DNA of 64,000 bases from Carnobacterium pleistocenium FTR1 (GTDB lineage: Bacteria > Bacillota > Bacilli > Lactobacillales > Carnobacteriaceae): NCBI RefSeq assembly GCF_000744285.1, contig NZ_JQLQ01000002.1, forward strand, positions 372,001 to 436,000, written 5' to 3'. The notes under the pieces are model-generated. The model saw only the letters and a program-made list of their open reading frames with translations, did not search any database and had not been told where the DNA came from. The number at the start of each line of letters is the position of its first letter. Within the stretch, counting starts at the first letter, position 1. Position numbers and translations under genes: made by a program. Below, piece by piece: positions 34,889-43,818 of the stretch.

Positions 34889-35749
34889 ATGGGATTAACA
34901 TTAGGAATTATTGACCCACATGCTATAGAGATAGGTTCGTTTATTATCCATTGGTATGGTGTTATTATTGCTGCAGCAATGTATTTAGCTATTCATTTAA
35001 GTGCAAAAGAGGCAAAGAAAAAAGGACTTAAAGAAGATACAGTTGTCGATATGGCATTATGGGCTATTCCGATTGGCTTTATAGGCGCTCGTCTTTATTA
35101 TGTTTTATTTGAACTAGATTATTATCTACAAAAACCAGCAGAGATACTAGCTATTTGGAATGGTGGAATTGCTATTTATGGAGGGTTGATTGCAGGTGGC
35201 CTCACCTTGTATTGGTACACAAAGAAACATAAAATCTCTTTAGCTTTACTATTAGATGTTTTGGCACCAAATGTTTTATTGGCGCAGTCTATCGGTCGCT
35301 GGGGAAATTTCATGAATCAGGAAGCGCATGGAGGGCCCGTCAACCGTTCGTTTTTAGAAAATCTATATTTACCGGAATTTATCATTGACCAAATGAATAT
35401 TAACGGTACCTACTACTACCCAACATTTTTATACGAGTCTTTATGGAGTCTATTGGGTTTTGTCCTCATTGTTATTTTACGGAATCGTAAGAACGTATTG
35501 CGACAAGGAGAAGTAGCACTAAGTTATGTACTTTGGTATTCGGTAGGGAGATTCTTTATTGAAGGTATGAGAACAGATAGTTTATGGGTCGGCGATTTCA
35601 TGCGTATTTCGCAGGTGTTATCCCTTATCTTGTTTATTGGAGCCATCATTATAGGATATCTTCGCAGACAGGATTACCCTCCAATCCCGTATTATACTAA
35701 TGAAGTAGAGCAGCAAAAAGAAGGAATGAAAGTAAAGCATCAAACGTAA
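34889..35749 (+). CDS. lgt: prolipoprotein diacylglyceryl transferase
   Basis: A 286-residue membrane enzyme that moves diacylglycerol from phosphatidylglycerol to the lipobox cysteine of prolipoproteins. The Lgt signature GRWGNFMNQEAHGG is complete, with IGARLYYVLFE and VGRFFIEGMRTDSLW as further conserved blocks. About seven helices. The N-terminus begins with the usual IDPHAIEIGSFIIHWYG. RBS tggag with ATG 34889. The long hydrophilic C-terminal tail is common in this group. It serves the lipoproteins encoded elsewhere in the window. Confidence 0.96.
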   Translation: MGLTLGIIDPHAIEIGSFIIHWYGVIIAAAMYLAIHLSAKEAKKKGLKEDTVVDMALWAIPIGFIGARLYYVLFELDYYLQKPAEILAIWNGGIAIYGGLIAGGLTLYWYTKKHKISLALLLDVLAPNVLLAQSIGRWGNFMNQEAHGGPVNRSFLENLYLPEFIIDQMNINGTYYYPTFLYESLWSLLGFVLIVILRNRKNVLRQGEVALSYVLWYSVGRFFIEGMRTDSLWVGDFMRISQVLSLILFIGAIIIGYLRRQDYPPIPYYTNEVEQQKEGMKVKHQT

Positions 35750-35868
35750 AAAACAGGTTCCGCAAAACTATCCCGGGATTTTTTATTGATAAGTTTCAAT
35801 GTTAATCTTAATGAAATCTCTCAGCGCAAAACTTATAATAGATTATTTTTTGAAGGAGGTTAAGGCAA

Positions 35869-36063
35869 ATGAAAAACAAACTAATTTTTGTTATCGGAAT
35901 AATTGGAATGGTCAGTGGGTTTACAGCAATATTTTATCCATCATTTGGACTAGCACTTCTAGCTTTATTGACAGGTGTCCTGAGTCTATTTCATTCTAAA
36001 AAAGAAATGGGTATTCATAATATTGTTTTGGGGATTTTAGCTAGTGCAATACTATTTATATGA
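35869..36063 (+). CDS. small two-helix membrane protein
   Basis: A 64-residue protein with two membrane segments (about 5-38 and 47-64) joined by HSKKEMG. RBS gaaggagg is excellent, ATG 35869. I do not recognise a named family. A terminator follows 100 bases later. Confidence 0.7.
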   Translation: MKNKLIFVIGIIGMVSGFTAIFYPSFGLALLALLTGVLSLFHSKKEMGIHNIVLGILASAILFI

Positions 36064-36166
36064 AAAAACTAAAAAGAATTGAAATTTAATCATTAAATCA
36101 AATTAGCTTGAACTTGATTTTTTATTTTAAGTTTCTCGAACAAAGGCTTAATCTTAATAAATAAAA

Positions 36167-36214
36167 AAACAGCCTGCTACAGAAGGACTTCATTTCTGTA
36201 ACAGGCTGTTTTGA
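36167..36214 (+). terminator. intrinsic terminator
   Basis: AACAGCCTG and TACAGAA pair with TTCTGTA and CAGGCTGTT with one bulge; T tail. Ends the small membrane protein transcript. Confidence 0.88.
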
Positions 36215-36330
36215 ATAACTATAGGTGCAAAAATAGTCAACTTTAATCTAAGAATAAGTTTTAAGTGTTATACTTAAGGCAATTGCTGTAAGTAGTAATC
36301 TCAAGAAAGTATTTTATTGGAGGAAAAAAA

Positions 36331-37035
36331 ATGAATAAAAGTAATGCACATCATCACCATACCGATGGGTCACATAAAGCTTGCGTATCTTTAGTTCCAA
36401 TTTTTAATCATTTAGAAGATGAGCAGTTAGATGAAATTATGGCAGCCACGCAATCTGTTTCTTATGAGAAAAATGAACTTATTTACCGTGCTGGAGATGA
36501 ATCGGATTCTCTTTATATCATTAATAAAGGAAAAGTACGGATCTACAGATTATCAGAATCTGGAAAAGAACAGTTGGTTCGCATTCTGAATCCTGGTGAT
36601 TTTACTGGTGAAATGGCATTGTTTTCTGAAGCCACACACGAAGCTTATGCTGAAGCTGTAGTAAATACAAAAATCTGTTTAATTAAACGCGCAGAGCTAC
36701 AAGAATTCTTGTTGAAATATCCTTCTATTTCTTTAAAAGTGATTGCTGAATTTTCAAGTCGCCTTGAGGCCTCTGAAAAGCAAACTACCCGTTTTTCAAC
36801 AGAAAAAGTTGAAACGCGTATCGCTTTATATTTAGCTGAAAGTCTCGATGCTGAAGATGCTGGAACGGTTGAACTTACGTTAGCGATGAGTAAAAAAGAT
36901 TTGGCCTCTTATTTAGGAACCACTCCTGAAACAATCAGTCGTAAATTTAATGATTTAGAGGAACGCGGTTACATCAAACAAATTACTCATAAACGGATTA
37001 AAATAATTGATTTGGATGGATTGTTATTAGTTTAA
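36331..37035 (+). CDS. FNR/CRP-family regulator (FLP-like), copy 1
   Basis: A 234-residue regulator with a cyclic-nucleotide-type beta-barrel (about 25-140), dimer helix and winged helix (KKDLASYLGTTPETISRKF). The recognition helix has E-x-x-S-R (ETISR), the FNR signature for TTGAT half-sites. It has only two cysteines, C18 (HKACVSLVPIF) and C116, so it cannot hold the four-cysteine Fe-S cluster of E. coli FNR. An FLP-like dithiol switch is plausible. The N-terminus has HHHH plus another histidine before C18. RBS ttggagg. Probably controls the TTGAT-N4-ATCAA promoters in this window (inference). Confidence 0.9.
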   Translation: MNKSNAHHHHTDGSHKACVSLVPIFNHLEDEQLDEIMAATQSVSYEKNELIYRAGDESDSLYIINKGKVRIYRLSESGKEQLVRILNPGDFTGEMALFSEATHEAYAEAVVNTKICLIKRAELQEFLLKYPSISLKVIAEFSSRLEASEKQTTRFSTEKVETRIALYLAESLDAEDAGTVELTLAMSKKDLASYLGTTPETISRKFNDLEERGYIKQITHKRIKIIDLDGLLLV

Positions 37036-37170
37036 GTTAAGAAAAATATTTTTCAACTGCACCTTGGCAATTAAAATTTCTTAAATAGGGAAAAATTGCC
37101 GAAGAAAAAATATGAATTCTATTTATTTGTTTTAGGCATGAAAAGATTTACTTACTGGAACTTCACTTTT

Positions 37171-37920
37171 TTACTTGGTAAAAACATAAGCCGCAAGCCA
37201 AGCTGTAATGGGTATAACCAGAATTGCACCAGTCCCGATACAAAAAATCGAAATAACTTCCGAACTAAATACTTTGGAATTGATTACTTCACCGAGTGAG
37301 TAGGATAGGTCGTTAAACCATAATAACAAGGCTAAATATCCGCCAATAAAGGCAAAATACAGCGTGTTTGTAGTTGTACTTAAAATATCTTTCCCTATAT
37401 TCATGCCAGATTTGAAAAGATTGGATCGACTTAGTTTAGGATTGTGTACCCATATTTCATTCATAGCAGAAGCAATAGAAATAGCAGTATCTGTAATGGC
37501 ACCAATAGATCCCATAATGATCGTACTAATGGCAATCTCAAGAAAATCTATTCCGATATAAAGGTTGAAGAAATTAAATTCTTCAATCTCTTCTATTCCA
37601 AACCCCTGTATGTTTGCTCTCTTAACGATGAAAAAGATGACAATTACTAAAAAAAGTAATGTGATCATGGTAGAAATGAAAGCGATCATTGATTTAAGGT
37701 TGATTGTATTTATATAAAATAAATTAATGCAACTAATAATGATGCAGGCAAGCAAGGTTAAGAAAATTGGATTGCTTACTCCTTTAGCCATCAATAATAT
37801 GGTCAAAAGTATAATACCAAAGTTTAAAAAAAGGGCAATAAACGATTTTGTGCCTTTTTCCCCACTAATGATCTTCATTAGTACAAATAAAATAATTGAT
37901 AAAAGAATTAATACGTTCAT
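37171..37920 (-). CDS. YibE/F-like membrane protein (second of pair)
   Basis: A 249-residue protein with six or seven helices, matching the C-terminal membrane part of the YibE/F family (MGSIGAITDTAISIASAMNE, GMNIGKDILSTTTNTLYFAFIGGYLALL). Its start overlaps the upstream gene's stop by four bases (ATGA), so the pair is translationally coupled. Function is unknown; transport is assumed for the family. Confidence 0.85.
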   Translation of the reverse strand: MNVLILLSIILFVLMKIISGEKGTKSFIALFLNFGIILLTILLMAKGVSNPIFLTLLACIIISCINLFYINTINLKSMIAFISTMITLLFLVIVIFFIVKRANIQGFGIEEIEEFNFFNLYIGIDFLEIAISTIIMGSIGAITDTAISIASAMNEIWVHNPKLSRSNLFKSGMNIGKDILSTTTNTLYFAFIGGYLALLLWFNDLSYSLGEVINSKVFSSEVISIFCIGTGAILVIPITAWLAAYVFTK

Positions 37921-39029
37921 TTAGCTACGCTCCTTCTACGAATAAAATAAAGCGTCGTTTGGATACTTATTGGAATGGTCAGCACGATCCCGATGCTTCC
38001 AACAAGTGCTCTAGTCAATTCTAAGGATAAATTCATTGATAAAGTGTACCCCCATGTTGAACCATTTTTTAAATAGAGCAAAATCATAGGAATACCGCCA
38101 CTAACATAGGCAAAGAATAACACATTCGTCATTGTTCCCATGATATCTTTACCTATTTCATTTCCTGATACTTTTAAATCTTTTAAGGAAATAGCATTGT
38201 TTTTATCATATAGCTCATATAGTGAAGAAGTTATGGTAATTGCAATATCCATTACCGCACCTAGAGAACCAATTAGAATACTGGCTAAGAATACCTTTTG
38301 CGGGGATCTTGTGATAAATGCCATTTCTTCATATCTTAGACCTTGTTCTGCTGTCAGCCACATTGTAAGATAAGCTATGAGAAGAGCAGAAAAGGTGCCC
38401 ATTATGGTTGCCAAGATAGCAACAAGAGTTTTCTCGTTTTTCCCATTAACTAATAATAAAGATGTTACGGTGAAAAAAATGGCTAACCCGCTAGAGATAA
38501 GCAATAAACTTGCTCGTTCTGAATTTATGTAACTGTTTAAGGCAAGGTACAATACAAGTATATTGATTGCTAAACTAATTAATGAAAACAAGCCACTCTT
38601 TTTCCCAACAATTAAGACAGTTAGTATAAATAACCAGGCTGCGGCTAAAACATATTTGTCTCGTTTGGGTCCATCGATAGTACCGGTTAATTGAACGCTT
38701 TCGCTGCTTTGAATGGCAACAAATAGATTGTCGCCAACTTGATAACGGTGATCAAAAGCTCCAGATGAAGAGTAAGTATTTTCTAGCGAAATCAATTGAT
38801 CTTTTTGTGCTCCATTCTTAATTTTGCCAACTAAAGTTTGAACAAATAGCTCATCCTCGTTTATTGTTTCAGCAACACTCTTTTTTTCTTTAAGGGTCAC
38901 TGTTACAACTTCTGCTATCGGTTGATCGTATAGGTTAAAGTTATTTTGAATAAATAACATAGATGCAACAATACATAACAGGCCAAAGCCATATAATAAA
39001 ACTCTTTTTCTCTTCTCGTTACTGTTCAA
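37917..39029 (-). CDS. YibE/F-like membrane protein (first of pair), TTG start
   Basis: A 370-residue protein: N-terminal membrane anchor (about 8-27), an extracytoplasmic beta-rich domain (30-120, YQVGDNLFVAIQSSES), then a run of helices with the YibE/F motif SLGAVMDIAITITSSLYEL and GKDIMGTMTNVLFFAYVSGG. The best start is TTG at 39027-39029, seven bases after GGAGG; upstream in-frame codons overlap that RBS. It shares the duplicated DI(M/L)(G/S)T motif with the second gene. No function assigned. Confidence 0.85.
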   Translation of the reverse strand: MNSNEKRKRVLLYGFGLLCIVASMLFIQNNFNLYDQPIAEVVTVTLKEKKSVAETINEDELFVQTLVGKIKNGAQKDQLISLENTYSSSGAFDHRYQVGDNLFVAIQSSESVQLTGTIDGPKRDKYVLAAAWLFILTVLIVGKKSGLFSLISLAINILVLYLALNSYINSERASLLLISSGLAIFFTVTSLLLVNGKNEKTLVAILATIMGTFSALLIAYLTMWLTAEQGLRYEEMAFITRSPQKVFLASILIGSLGAVMDIAITITSSLYELYDKNNAISLKDLKVSGNEIGKDIMGTMTNVLFFAYVSGGIPMILLYLKNGSTWGYTLSMNLSLELTRALVGSIGIVLTIPISIQTTLYFIRRRSVAK

Positions 39030-39159
39030 CTCATTACCTCCATTACTCAACTGAATACACTAAATCAGCATGTTTACTATAACATATATTTTTTGACAAG
39101 TTGATTAGGCTTAGATTTCTAAACTCAAATGCGCTGAAAAAAGTATTAGGAGGGAAAAA

Positions 39160-40350
39160 ATGAATGAATCTATAAAAAATATTCTTTTTGAAAGAATGAA
39201 TGCAAAACAAGACCGTATGATTAAAATACGTCGTCAGTTGCATGAAAACCCTGAATTGTCTTTTCAAGAAGAAAAAACGGCAGCGTATATTGCTGACTTT
39301 TATTCAGATAAAGACTGTGATGTGCGTACAAACGTAGGTGGACGAGGGATAGTCGTAACAATCAATTCTGGTAAACCGGGGAAAACAATTGCGATTCGGG
39401 CTGACTTTGATGCATTGCCAATTCAAGAAGAATCTGGTCTAGCATTCCAATCGAAAAATCCGGGAGTAATGCATGCTTGTGGTCATGATGCACATACAGC
39501 ATACATGCTGATTTTAGCTGAAACTTTGATTGAAATAAAAGCTTCATTGGCAGGGAAAATTGTTGTTTTACATCAACATGCTGAAGAAATGCCTCCAGGC
39601 GGAGCAATACAGATGATTCAAGATCACGCATTAGATGGCGTGGACACTGTTTTTGGTATTCATGTGATGTCTCAAATGGAAACAGGTAAACTATTTTATC
39701 GTCCTGGAAACATTCAAACTGGACGTGCAAATTTCCACATTAAAATCCAAGGGGTCGGAGGACACGGTTCTTCTCCACATAAAGCAAATGATGCAATTGT
39801 AGCTGCAAGTTATTTTGTTGTAGCAACGCAATCAATAGTGAGCCGTCGCTTAAATCCATTTGATGTGGGTTCAATTACAATCGGAAACTTTGATGGCCGT
39901 GGATCTTTCAACATTATCAAAGACTCAGTTCTCCTAGAAGGTGACGTACGTTCAATGTCTGAAGAAGTTCGTGCAATCATCGAAAAAGAAATTCGGGCTA
40001 AATTAGACGGTATAGCAGCTATGTTTGATGTTACTTATGAATTGAAATATGAAAATGATTACCCTGTTTTATATAACGATTCTGATCTGACAGAAGAGAC
40101 AATCAGTAAATTGAAACGAACGGCGATTCCTGAATTAAAAGGAATTGAAATGTGTGATGCACAACCCCCTTCAGAAGATTTCGCTTACTATGCAAAAGAA
40201 CGTCCAAGTATGTTTTTTTATGTTGGTGCTGCTCCTGAAGAAGGCGAAGCTTATCCGCACCACCATCCTAAATTTAACATCAGTGAATCAAGTTTGATTG
40301 TTGCTGCCAAAACAATGGGTTCGATTGTAGTGGACTATCTAATAGGATAA
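39160..40350 (+). CDS. M20-family amidohydrolase / aminoacylase
   Basis: A 396-residue metallopeptidase-fold amidohydrolase of the M20D type (N-acyl or IAA-amino acid hydrolase-like). Visible features are MHACGHDAHTAYML (metal-site Cys and His), HQHAEEMPPGGA (metal-site Glu), IHVMSQMETGK, and HHHPKFNISE at the C-terminal metal ligand. It removes N-acyl groups from amino acids or peptides; the exact substrate is unknown. RBS taggaggg, ATG 39160. It begins a run of three same-strand genes, with an acetyltransferase 96 bases downstream. Confidence 0.92.
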   Translation: MNESIKNILFERMNAKQDRMIKIRRQLHENPELSFQEEKTAAYIADFYSDKDCDVRTNVGGRGIVVTINSGKPGKTIAIRADFDALPIQEESGLAFQSKNPGVMHACGHDAHTAYMLILAETLIEIKASLAGKIVVLHQHAEEMPPGGAIQMIQDHALDGVDTVFGIHVMSQMETGKLFYRPGNIQTGRANFHIKIQGVGGHGSSPHKANDAIVAASYFVVATQSIVSRRLNPFDVGSITIGNFDGRGSFNIIKDSVLLEGDVRSMSEEVRAIIEKEIRAKLDGIAAMFDVTYELKYENDYPVLYNDSDLTEETISKLKRTAIPELKGIEMCDAQPPSEDFAYYAKERPSMFFYVGAAPEEGEAYPHHHPKFNISESSLIVAAKTMGSIVVDYLIG

Positions 40351-40446
40351 AAAGAACTTTTAAGTAAAGTTAGCAAAGTATTTGGAGTATATGAATTATT
40401 CAGCATCATGTGAAATGAAAAAAATTAGCAAAAGGAGAGATTTAAG

Positions 40447-41097
40447 ATGTCAGAAAAAGAGAGAATGATAGCAGGTCGACTGTACCGTGCACAGGGAGAA
40501 GAATTAAGAGCTATAAGACAAAAAGGACAACAATTGATTCGATTATTTAATACTACTACTGAAGAGGAAAAACCGTACCGTACGAAATTGTTAATGGAAA
40601 TCTTCGGTAAGGTATCAGGTAAAATCTACATTGAACCAACTTTACGGATAGACTATGGGCAAAATATTACCATCGGAGACAATTTTTATGCTAACTTTGA
40701 TTGTGTAATGATAGATGTTGCTCCAATTACGATTGGAGACAACGTTATGTTTGGACCGCGAGTATGCCTTTATACGGCAGGCCATCCAATTGATCCGACA
40801 GTGCGCACTAATGGATTGGAATTCGGTACATCAATTACGATTGGGAATAATGTTTGGATTGGTGGAAGTGCCGTAGTGAATCCTGGTGTTACCATAGGAG
40901 ACAATGCTATTATCGGATCTGGATCAGTGGTCACTAAAGATATTCCGGCTAATACGATTGCAGTTGGGAATCCGTGTCGCGTTATTCGAGACATCACCCA
41001 AGCGGATAAAAAAAATTGGGAAGAAAAGCAAATAGCTTATTGGGCAGAAGTTGCTATTGAGCAAAATGCTGAAATTCAAGGAGGGACTATTGTATGA
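40447..41097 (+). CDS. maltose/galactoside O-acetyltransferase family protein
   Basis: A 216-residue left-handed beta-helix acetyltransferase. An N-terminal Mac domain (MIAGRLYRAQGEEL) precedes hexapeptide repeats (ITIGDNFYANFDCVMIDVAPITIGDNV is typical). The catalytic histidine is in YTAGHPIDP. It uses acetyl-CoA to acetylate sugars. RBS aaaggaga, ATG 40447. The stop overlaps the next gene's start (ATGA), so they are coupled. Confidence 0.92.
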   Translation: MSEKERMIAGRLYRAQGEELRAIRQKGQQLIRLFNTTTEEEKPYRTKLLMEIFGKVSGKIYIEPTLRIDYGQNITIGDNFYANFDCVMIDVAPITIGDNVMFGPRVCLYTAGHPIDPTVRTNGLEFGTSITIGNNVWIGGSAVVNPGVTIGDNAIIGSGSVVTKDIPANTIAVGNPCRVIRDITQADKKNWEEKQIAYWAEVAIEQNAEIQGGTIV

Positions 41098-41477
41098 AAA
41101 TTTCACATGTAGCATTATGGTCTAAGGATATTGAGCAGTTACGTCATTTTTATGAAACCTACTTTAACGCACAAGCGGGAGAACGTTATGAAAATACGAA
41201 TAAAGGATTTGCTAGTTATTTTTTAACGTTTCCTGGATCAGAAGCGAAATTAGAATTGATGCAGCAGTCTGTAATTACTTACCAACCAGAAGAAACACCA
41301 CTAGGATGGGCACATTTAGCCATTAGTGTTGGAAGTGAAAAGAAAGTTGATAACTTAACGACTGTCATTACAGAAGATGGGCACACGATTATCGGTCAGC
41401 CTCGTTGGACTGGAGATGGGTATTACGAAAGTGTTGTAGCCGATCCAGAAGGTAATTGGATAGAAATTACGATTTAA
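41094..41477 (+). CDS. glyoxalase/VOC-family protein
   Basis: A 127-residue VOC superfamily protein. ISHVALWSKDIEQLRHFYETYF gives the first metal histidine, and GWAHLAISVGS and DPEGNWIEI (with metal Glu) give the others. Similar to lactoylglutathione-lyase-like proteins, but reaction unassigned. It overlaps the acetyltransferase by four bases. Confidence 0.9.
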   Translation: MKISHVALWSKDIEQLRHFYETYFNAQAGERYENTNKGFASYFLTFPGSEAKLELMQQSVITYQPEETPLGWAHLAISVGSEKKVDNLTTVITEDGHTIIGQPRWTGDGYYESVVADPEGNWIEITI

Positions 41478-41790
41478 AAAGAAAAAATTGTGGTATAAGT
41501 TCTAAACTCTTTGTTTATCCAATTATTAATTCTAAAAGTAGCCTCGTGGGTAGAATTTGAGACGGTTATACGGCTCTACACAGGCAAACTTGTTATTCCA
41601 GAAGTCCAGAAGGAAGAAATTTCTTTTAAAACACCAATTCTATTTTTGAATAATCGAAATACATAACAAAAAAGAGTCTGTTAACCAGCTTCCTGATAAA
41701 CAGACTCTTTTTAATTGTTGCTAATTATGCTTTAGTTTTTCTTTTTTTATTGTTTGGTCCACTTCTAAATTAAAATAAAGAATAGTCGTA
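41478..41790. other. intergenic DNA with a bidirectional terminator
   Basis: No gene. A hairpin, AAAAAGAGTCTGTT (about 41669-41682) with AAACAGACTCTTTTT (to 41714) and A/T tails on both sides, can terminate the VOC gene on plus and the regulator on minus. Confidence 0.8.
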
Positions 41791-42489
41791 TTATGAAAAA
41801 TTTAATAATTTAATTTTTCCATATGAAATTTCTTCAATAATTTTTTCTTTTTCTAATCGGGCGAATTCTCGGCTTAATGATTCAGAGGTGGTTCCTAAAT
41901 AAGAAGCTAAGTCTTTTTTAGCCATCTTTAATTCAACAATCGGTTCTGTTTCTTTAGAGTCAATTAAACTAATCAAAAAATGCAATAATCGATCTCTAAC
42001 AGTTTCGGTAGTAGCCCAAGCGGTCTGCTGCTCAGAAATTGCCAATCTTTTTGCGATCGTAGCTAACATTTCAACTGATATAGCGGGATATTTTAGAAGC
42101 AACTCACGAAAATCCGAGTGCTTAATGGCGCAAACGAAACAATCGGTTAATGCTTCTGAAAACGCCTCATAAATACCTTCTTTAAATAAAGCTAATTCTC
42201 CAGTAAATTCTCCTTGAGTTACAATACGTATCAGCTGTTCTTTACCTGTATCAGCTAATCGATATATTCGGGTCTTGCCACTTTTTAGTACATAAAGGGA
42301 GTCAGCAACTTGTCCAGGGCGGTAAAGCGTTTCGCCTCGAAGAAAGTGTTTGTGTTGGATTAATGGATGTATTTTTTTCTTTTGTTCGTCTGTAAGTGAT
42401 TGAAATAAGGGAATAGCATCTATGCAATGATGTTCTGTATTTCCGCATATAAACGTCTGCTGTTCAGACTTTACATATTTTTTTTTCAT
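41791..42489 (-). CDS. FNR/CRP-family regulator, copy 2
   Basis: A 232-residue regulator with the same architecture as the copy at 36331. The recognition helix TSESLSREF keeps E-x-x-S-R. It has four cysteines, C15 and C22 (FICGNTEHHC) and C117 and C120 (DCFVC), unlike copy 1 with two. Four could support a metal or Fe-S cluster or two disulfides. RBS gaggagat, ATG 42487-42489. It is divergent from the acyl-CoA dehydrogenase operon, whose promoter carries a perfect FNR box about 100 bases away. Confidence 0.9.
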   Translation of the reverse strand: MKKKYVKSEQQTFICGNTEHHCIDAIPLFQSLTDEQKKKIHPLIQHKHFLRGETLYRPGQVADSLYVLKSGKTRIYRLADTGKEQLIRIVTQGEFTGELALFKEGIYEAFSEALTDCFVCAIKHSDFRELLLKYPAISVEMLATIAKRLAISEQQTAWATTETVRDRLLHFLISLIDSKETEPIVELKMAKKDLASYLGTTSESLSREFARLEKEKIIEEISYGKIKLLNFS

Positions 42490-42586
42490 CTCATGATCTC
42501 CTCAATGAATCTTCACTTTACATCTATAGTGTACCAGTAATTTATATATTAGAAAAGAGGTCATTATCTTTATAAACTAATTGTAC

Positions 42587-42628
42587 TTGATTTAAATCAA
42601 GTATATCCCAAAAAAAACAAGGTATAGT
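42587..42628 (+). promoter_or_regulatory. FNR-type class II promoter of the acyl-CoA dehydrogenase operon
   Basis: TTGAT-TTAA-ATCAA (42587-42600), a full palindrome including its centre, and TATAGT (42623-42628). Centre-to--10 distance 29.5 bases, identical to the HMA promoters. Confidence 0.88.
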
Positions 42629-42687
42629 TAGTTTATTAGATATGTCGTATTTATTATTGTGCATATTTGAACAAAGGAGTGTAAAAA

Positions 42688-43818
42688 ATGAGTATAAAAT
42701 TAACACAGTCTCAAGTAATGTTACATCAGATGGTTACAGATTTTGCTGATAAAGAAGTAAAACCACTGGATATGTTGATTGATAAACAAAGAGATTTCCC
42801 TAAAAAATTATGGGATGATCTTGTGAACACTGGCTTTTTAGGCTTAGTTTTGCCAGAAGAGTATGGTGGCGCCGGGTTTGATACTATTGCTAGTTCTCAA
42901 ACTATCTATGATTTAGCTAGTCGGAATGCAAGTGTTGCTTTTACCTTAGAAGGTCATTACAAAACAGTTGATCAAGTACTAAAATATGCCACACCTGCAT
43001 TAAAAGAAGAATATTTGCCTCAAGCAAATCACCGAATCTTTGGTTTCGCTTCAACAGAACCACAAGGTGGATCTAATGTAATGGGACATACTGCAAAAGC
43101 AGTCAAAGAGGGAGATAAGTGGATTTTAAACGGTAACAAAACGATGATTACAAATGGCGGATTGGCACAAGTATACTGTGTACTTCTTAAAACAGCTCCA
43201 ATGGAATTATCTTGCTTCCTTGTGGATGAAGATATGAACGGATTTAAACATGGAAAAAGGGAAGAGTTTATTGGAATGAATGGCACACCTGTAGGCGAAA
43301 TTTTCTTGGAAGACGTTGTTGTCAGTGAAGAACATCTACTTGGGAAAATTGGACAAGGTGTAGAAATTGGGGATAATGCCCATTATGACGCTCGTATTTT
43401 AATGGGAGCGATTGCAGCTGGTATTACTGAACATGCTTTAAACATTGCGGTTGAGTACGCAAAAAAACGTGAAGCAATCGATACTCCTATTATTCAATTA
43501 CATTCTATTCAAACAAAAATTACAGAAATCGCTATTGCAAAAGAAAATACACAGTTGCTTTACCAAGAAGCTGCTAAGTTAAAAGAAGCTGGTAAATCTT
43601 ATGCTAAAGTGGCCACTATGGCAAAATCATATGGTAGTCGTGCAGCAGTAACTGCCGCTGACCATGCATTACAAGTATTAGGTGCATATGGTTACAGTAA
43701 AGAATATCCAGTGGAACATTTGATTCGTGATGCTCGTGCTTTACAACTTGCCGAAGGATCGTTAGAAAAAATGATGATTGAAATAGCTAAAGAAGTTGTA
43801 AACGAGGGAGAGGAATGA
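42688..43818 (+). CDS. acyl-CoA dehydrogenase
   Basis: A 376-residue FAD acyl-CoA dehydrogenase. The N-terminal helical domain, FASTEPQGGSNVM middle domain and C-terminal ALQVLGAYGYSKEYPVEHLIRDARALQLAEGS are present, and the glutamate of LAEGS is at the usual catalytic-base position. Electrons go to EtfAB encoded immediately downstream (overlap of four bases). Length is normal. Most lactic acid bacteria lack beta-oxidation, and no thiolase or hydratase is nearby, so it may work as an anaerobic enoyl-CoA reductase; this is inference from the FNR promoter. RBS aaaggag. Confidence 0.93.
   Translation: MSIKLTQSQVMLHQMVTDFADKEVKPLDMLIDKQRDFPKKLWDDLVNTGFLGLVLPEEYGGAGFDTIASSQTIYDLASRNASVAFTLEGHYKTVDQVLKYATPALKEEYLPQANHRIFGFASTEPQGGSNVMGHTAKAVKEGDKWILNGNKTMITNGGLAQVYCVLLKTAPMELSCFLVDEDMNGFKHGKREEFIGMNGTPVGEIFLEDVVVSEEHLLGKIGQGVEIGDNAHYDARILMGAIAAGITEHALNIAVEYAKKREAIDTPIIQLHSIQTKITEIAIAKENTQLLYQEAAKLKEAGKSYAKVATMAKSYGSRAAVTAADHALQVLGAYGYSKEYPVEHLIRDARALQLAEGSLEKMMIEIAKEVVNEGEE

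Noticed and set aside
36233-36277. FNR box in front of the FNR-like gene itself
   Set aside because: Only a GTCAA half-site and a short TTAAGT/ACTTAA palindrome are present; no full box at the class II distance.
39030-39050. Upstream start for the first YibE/F gene
   Set aside because: These codons contain the GGAGG RBS; the TTG at 39027-39029 is better placed.
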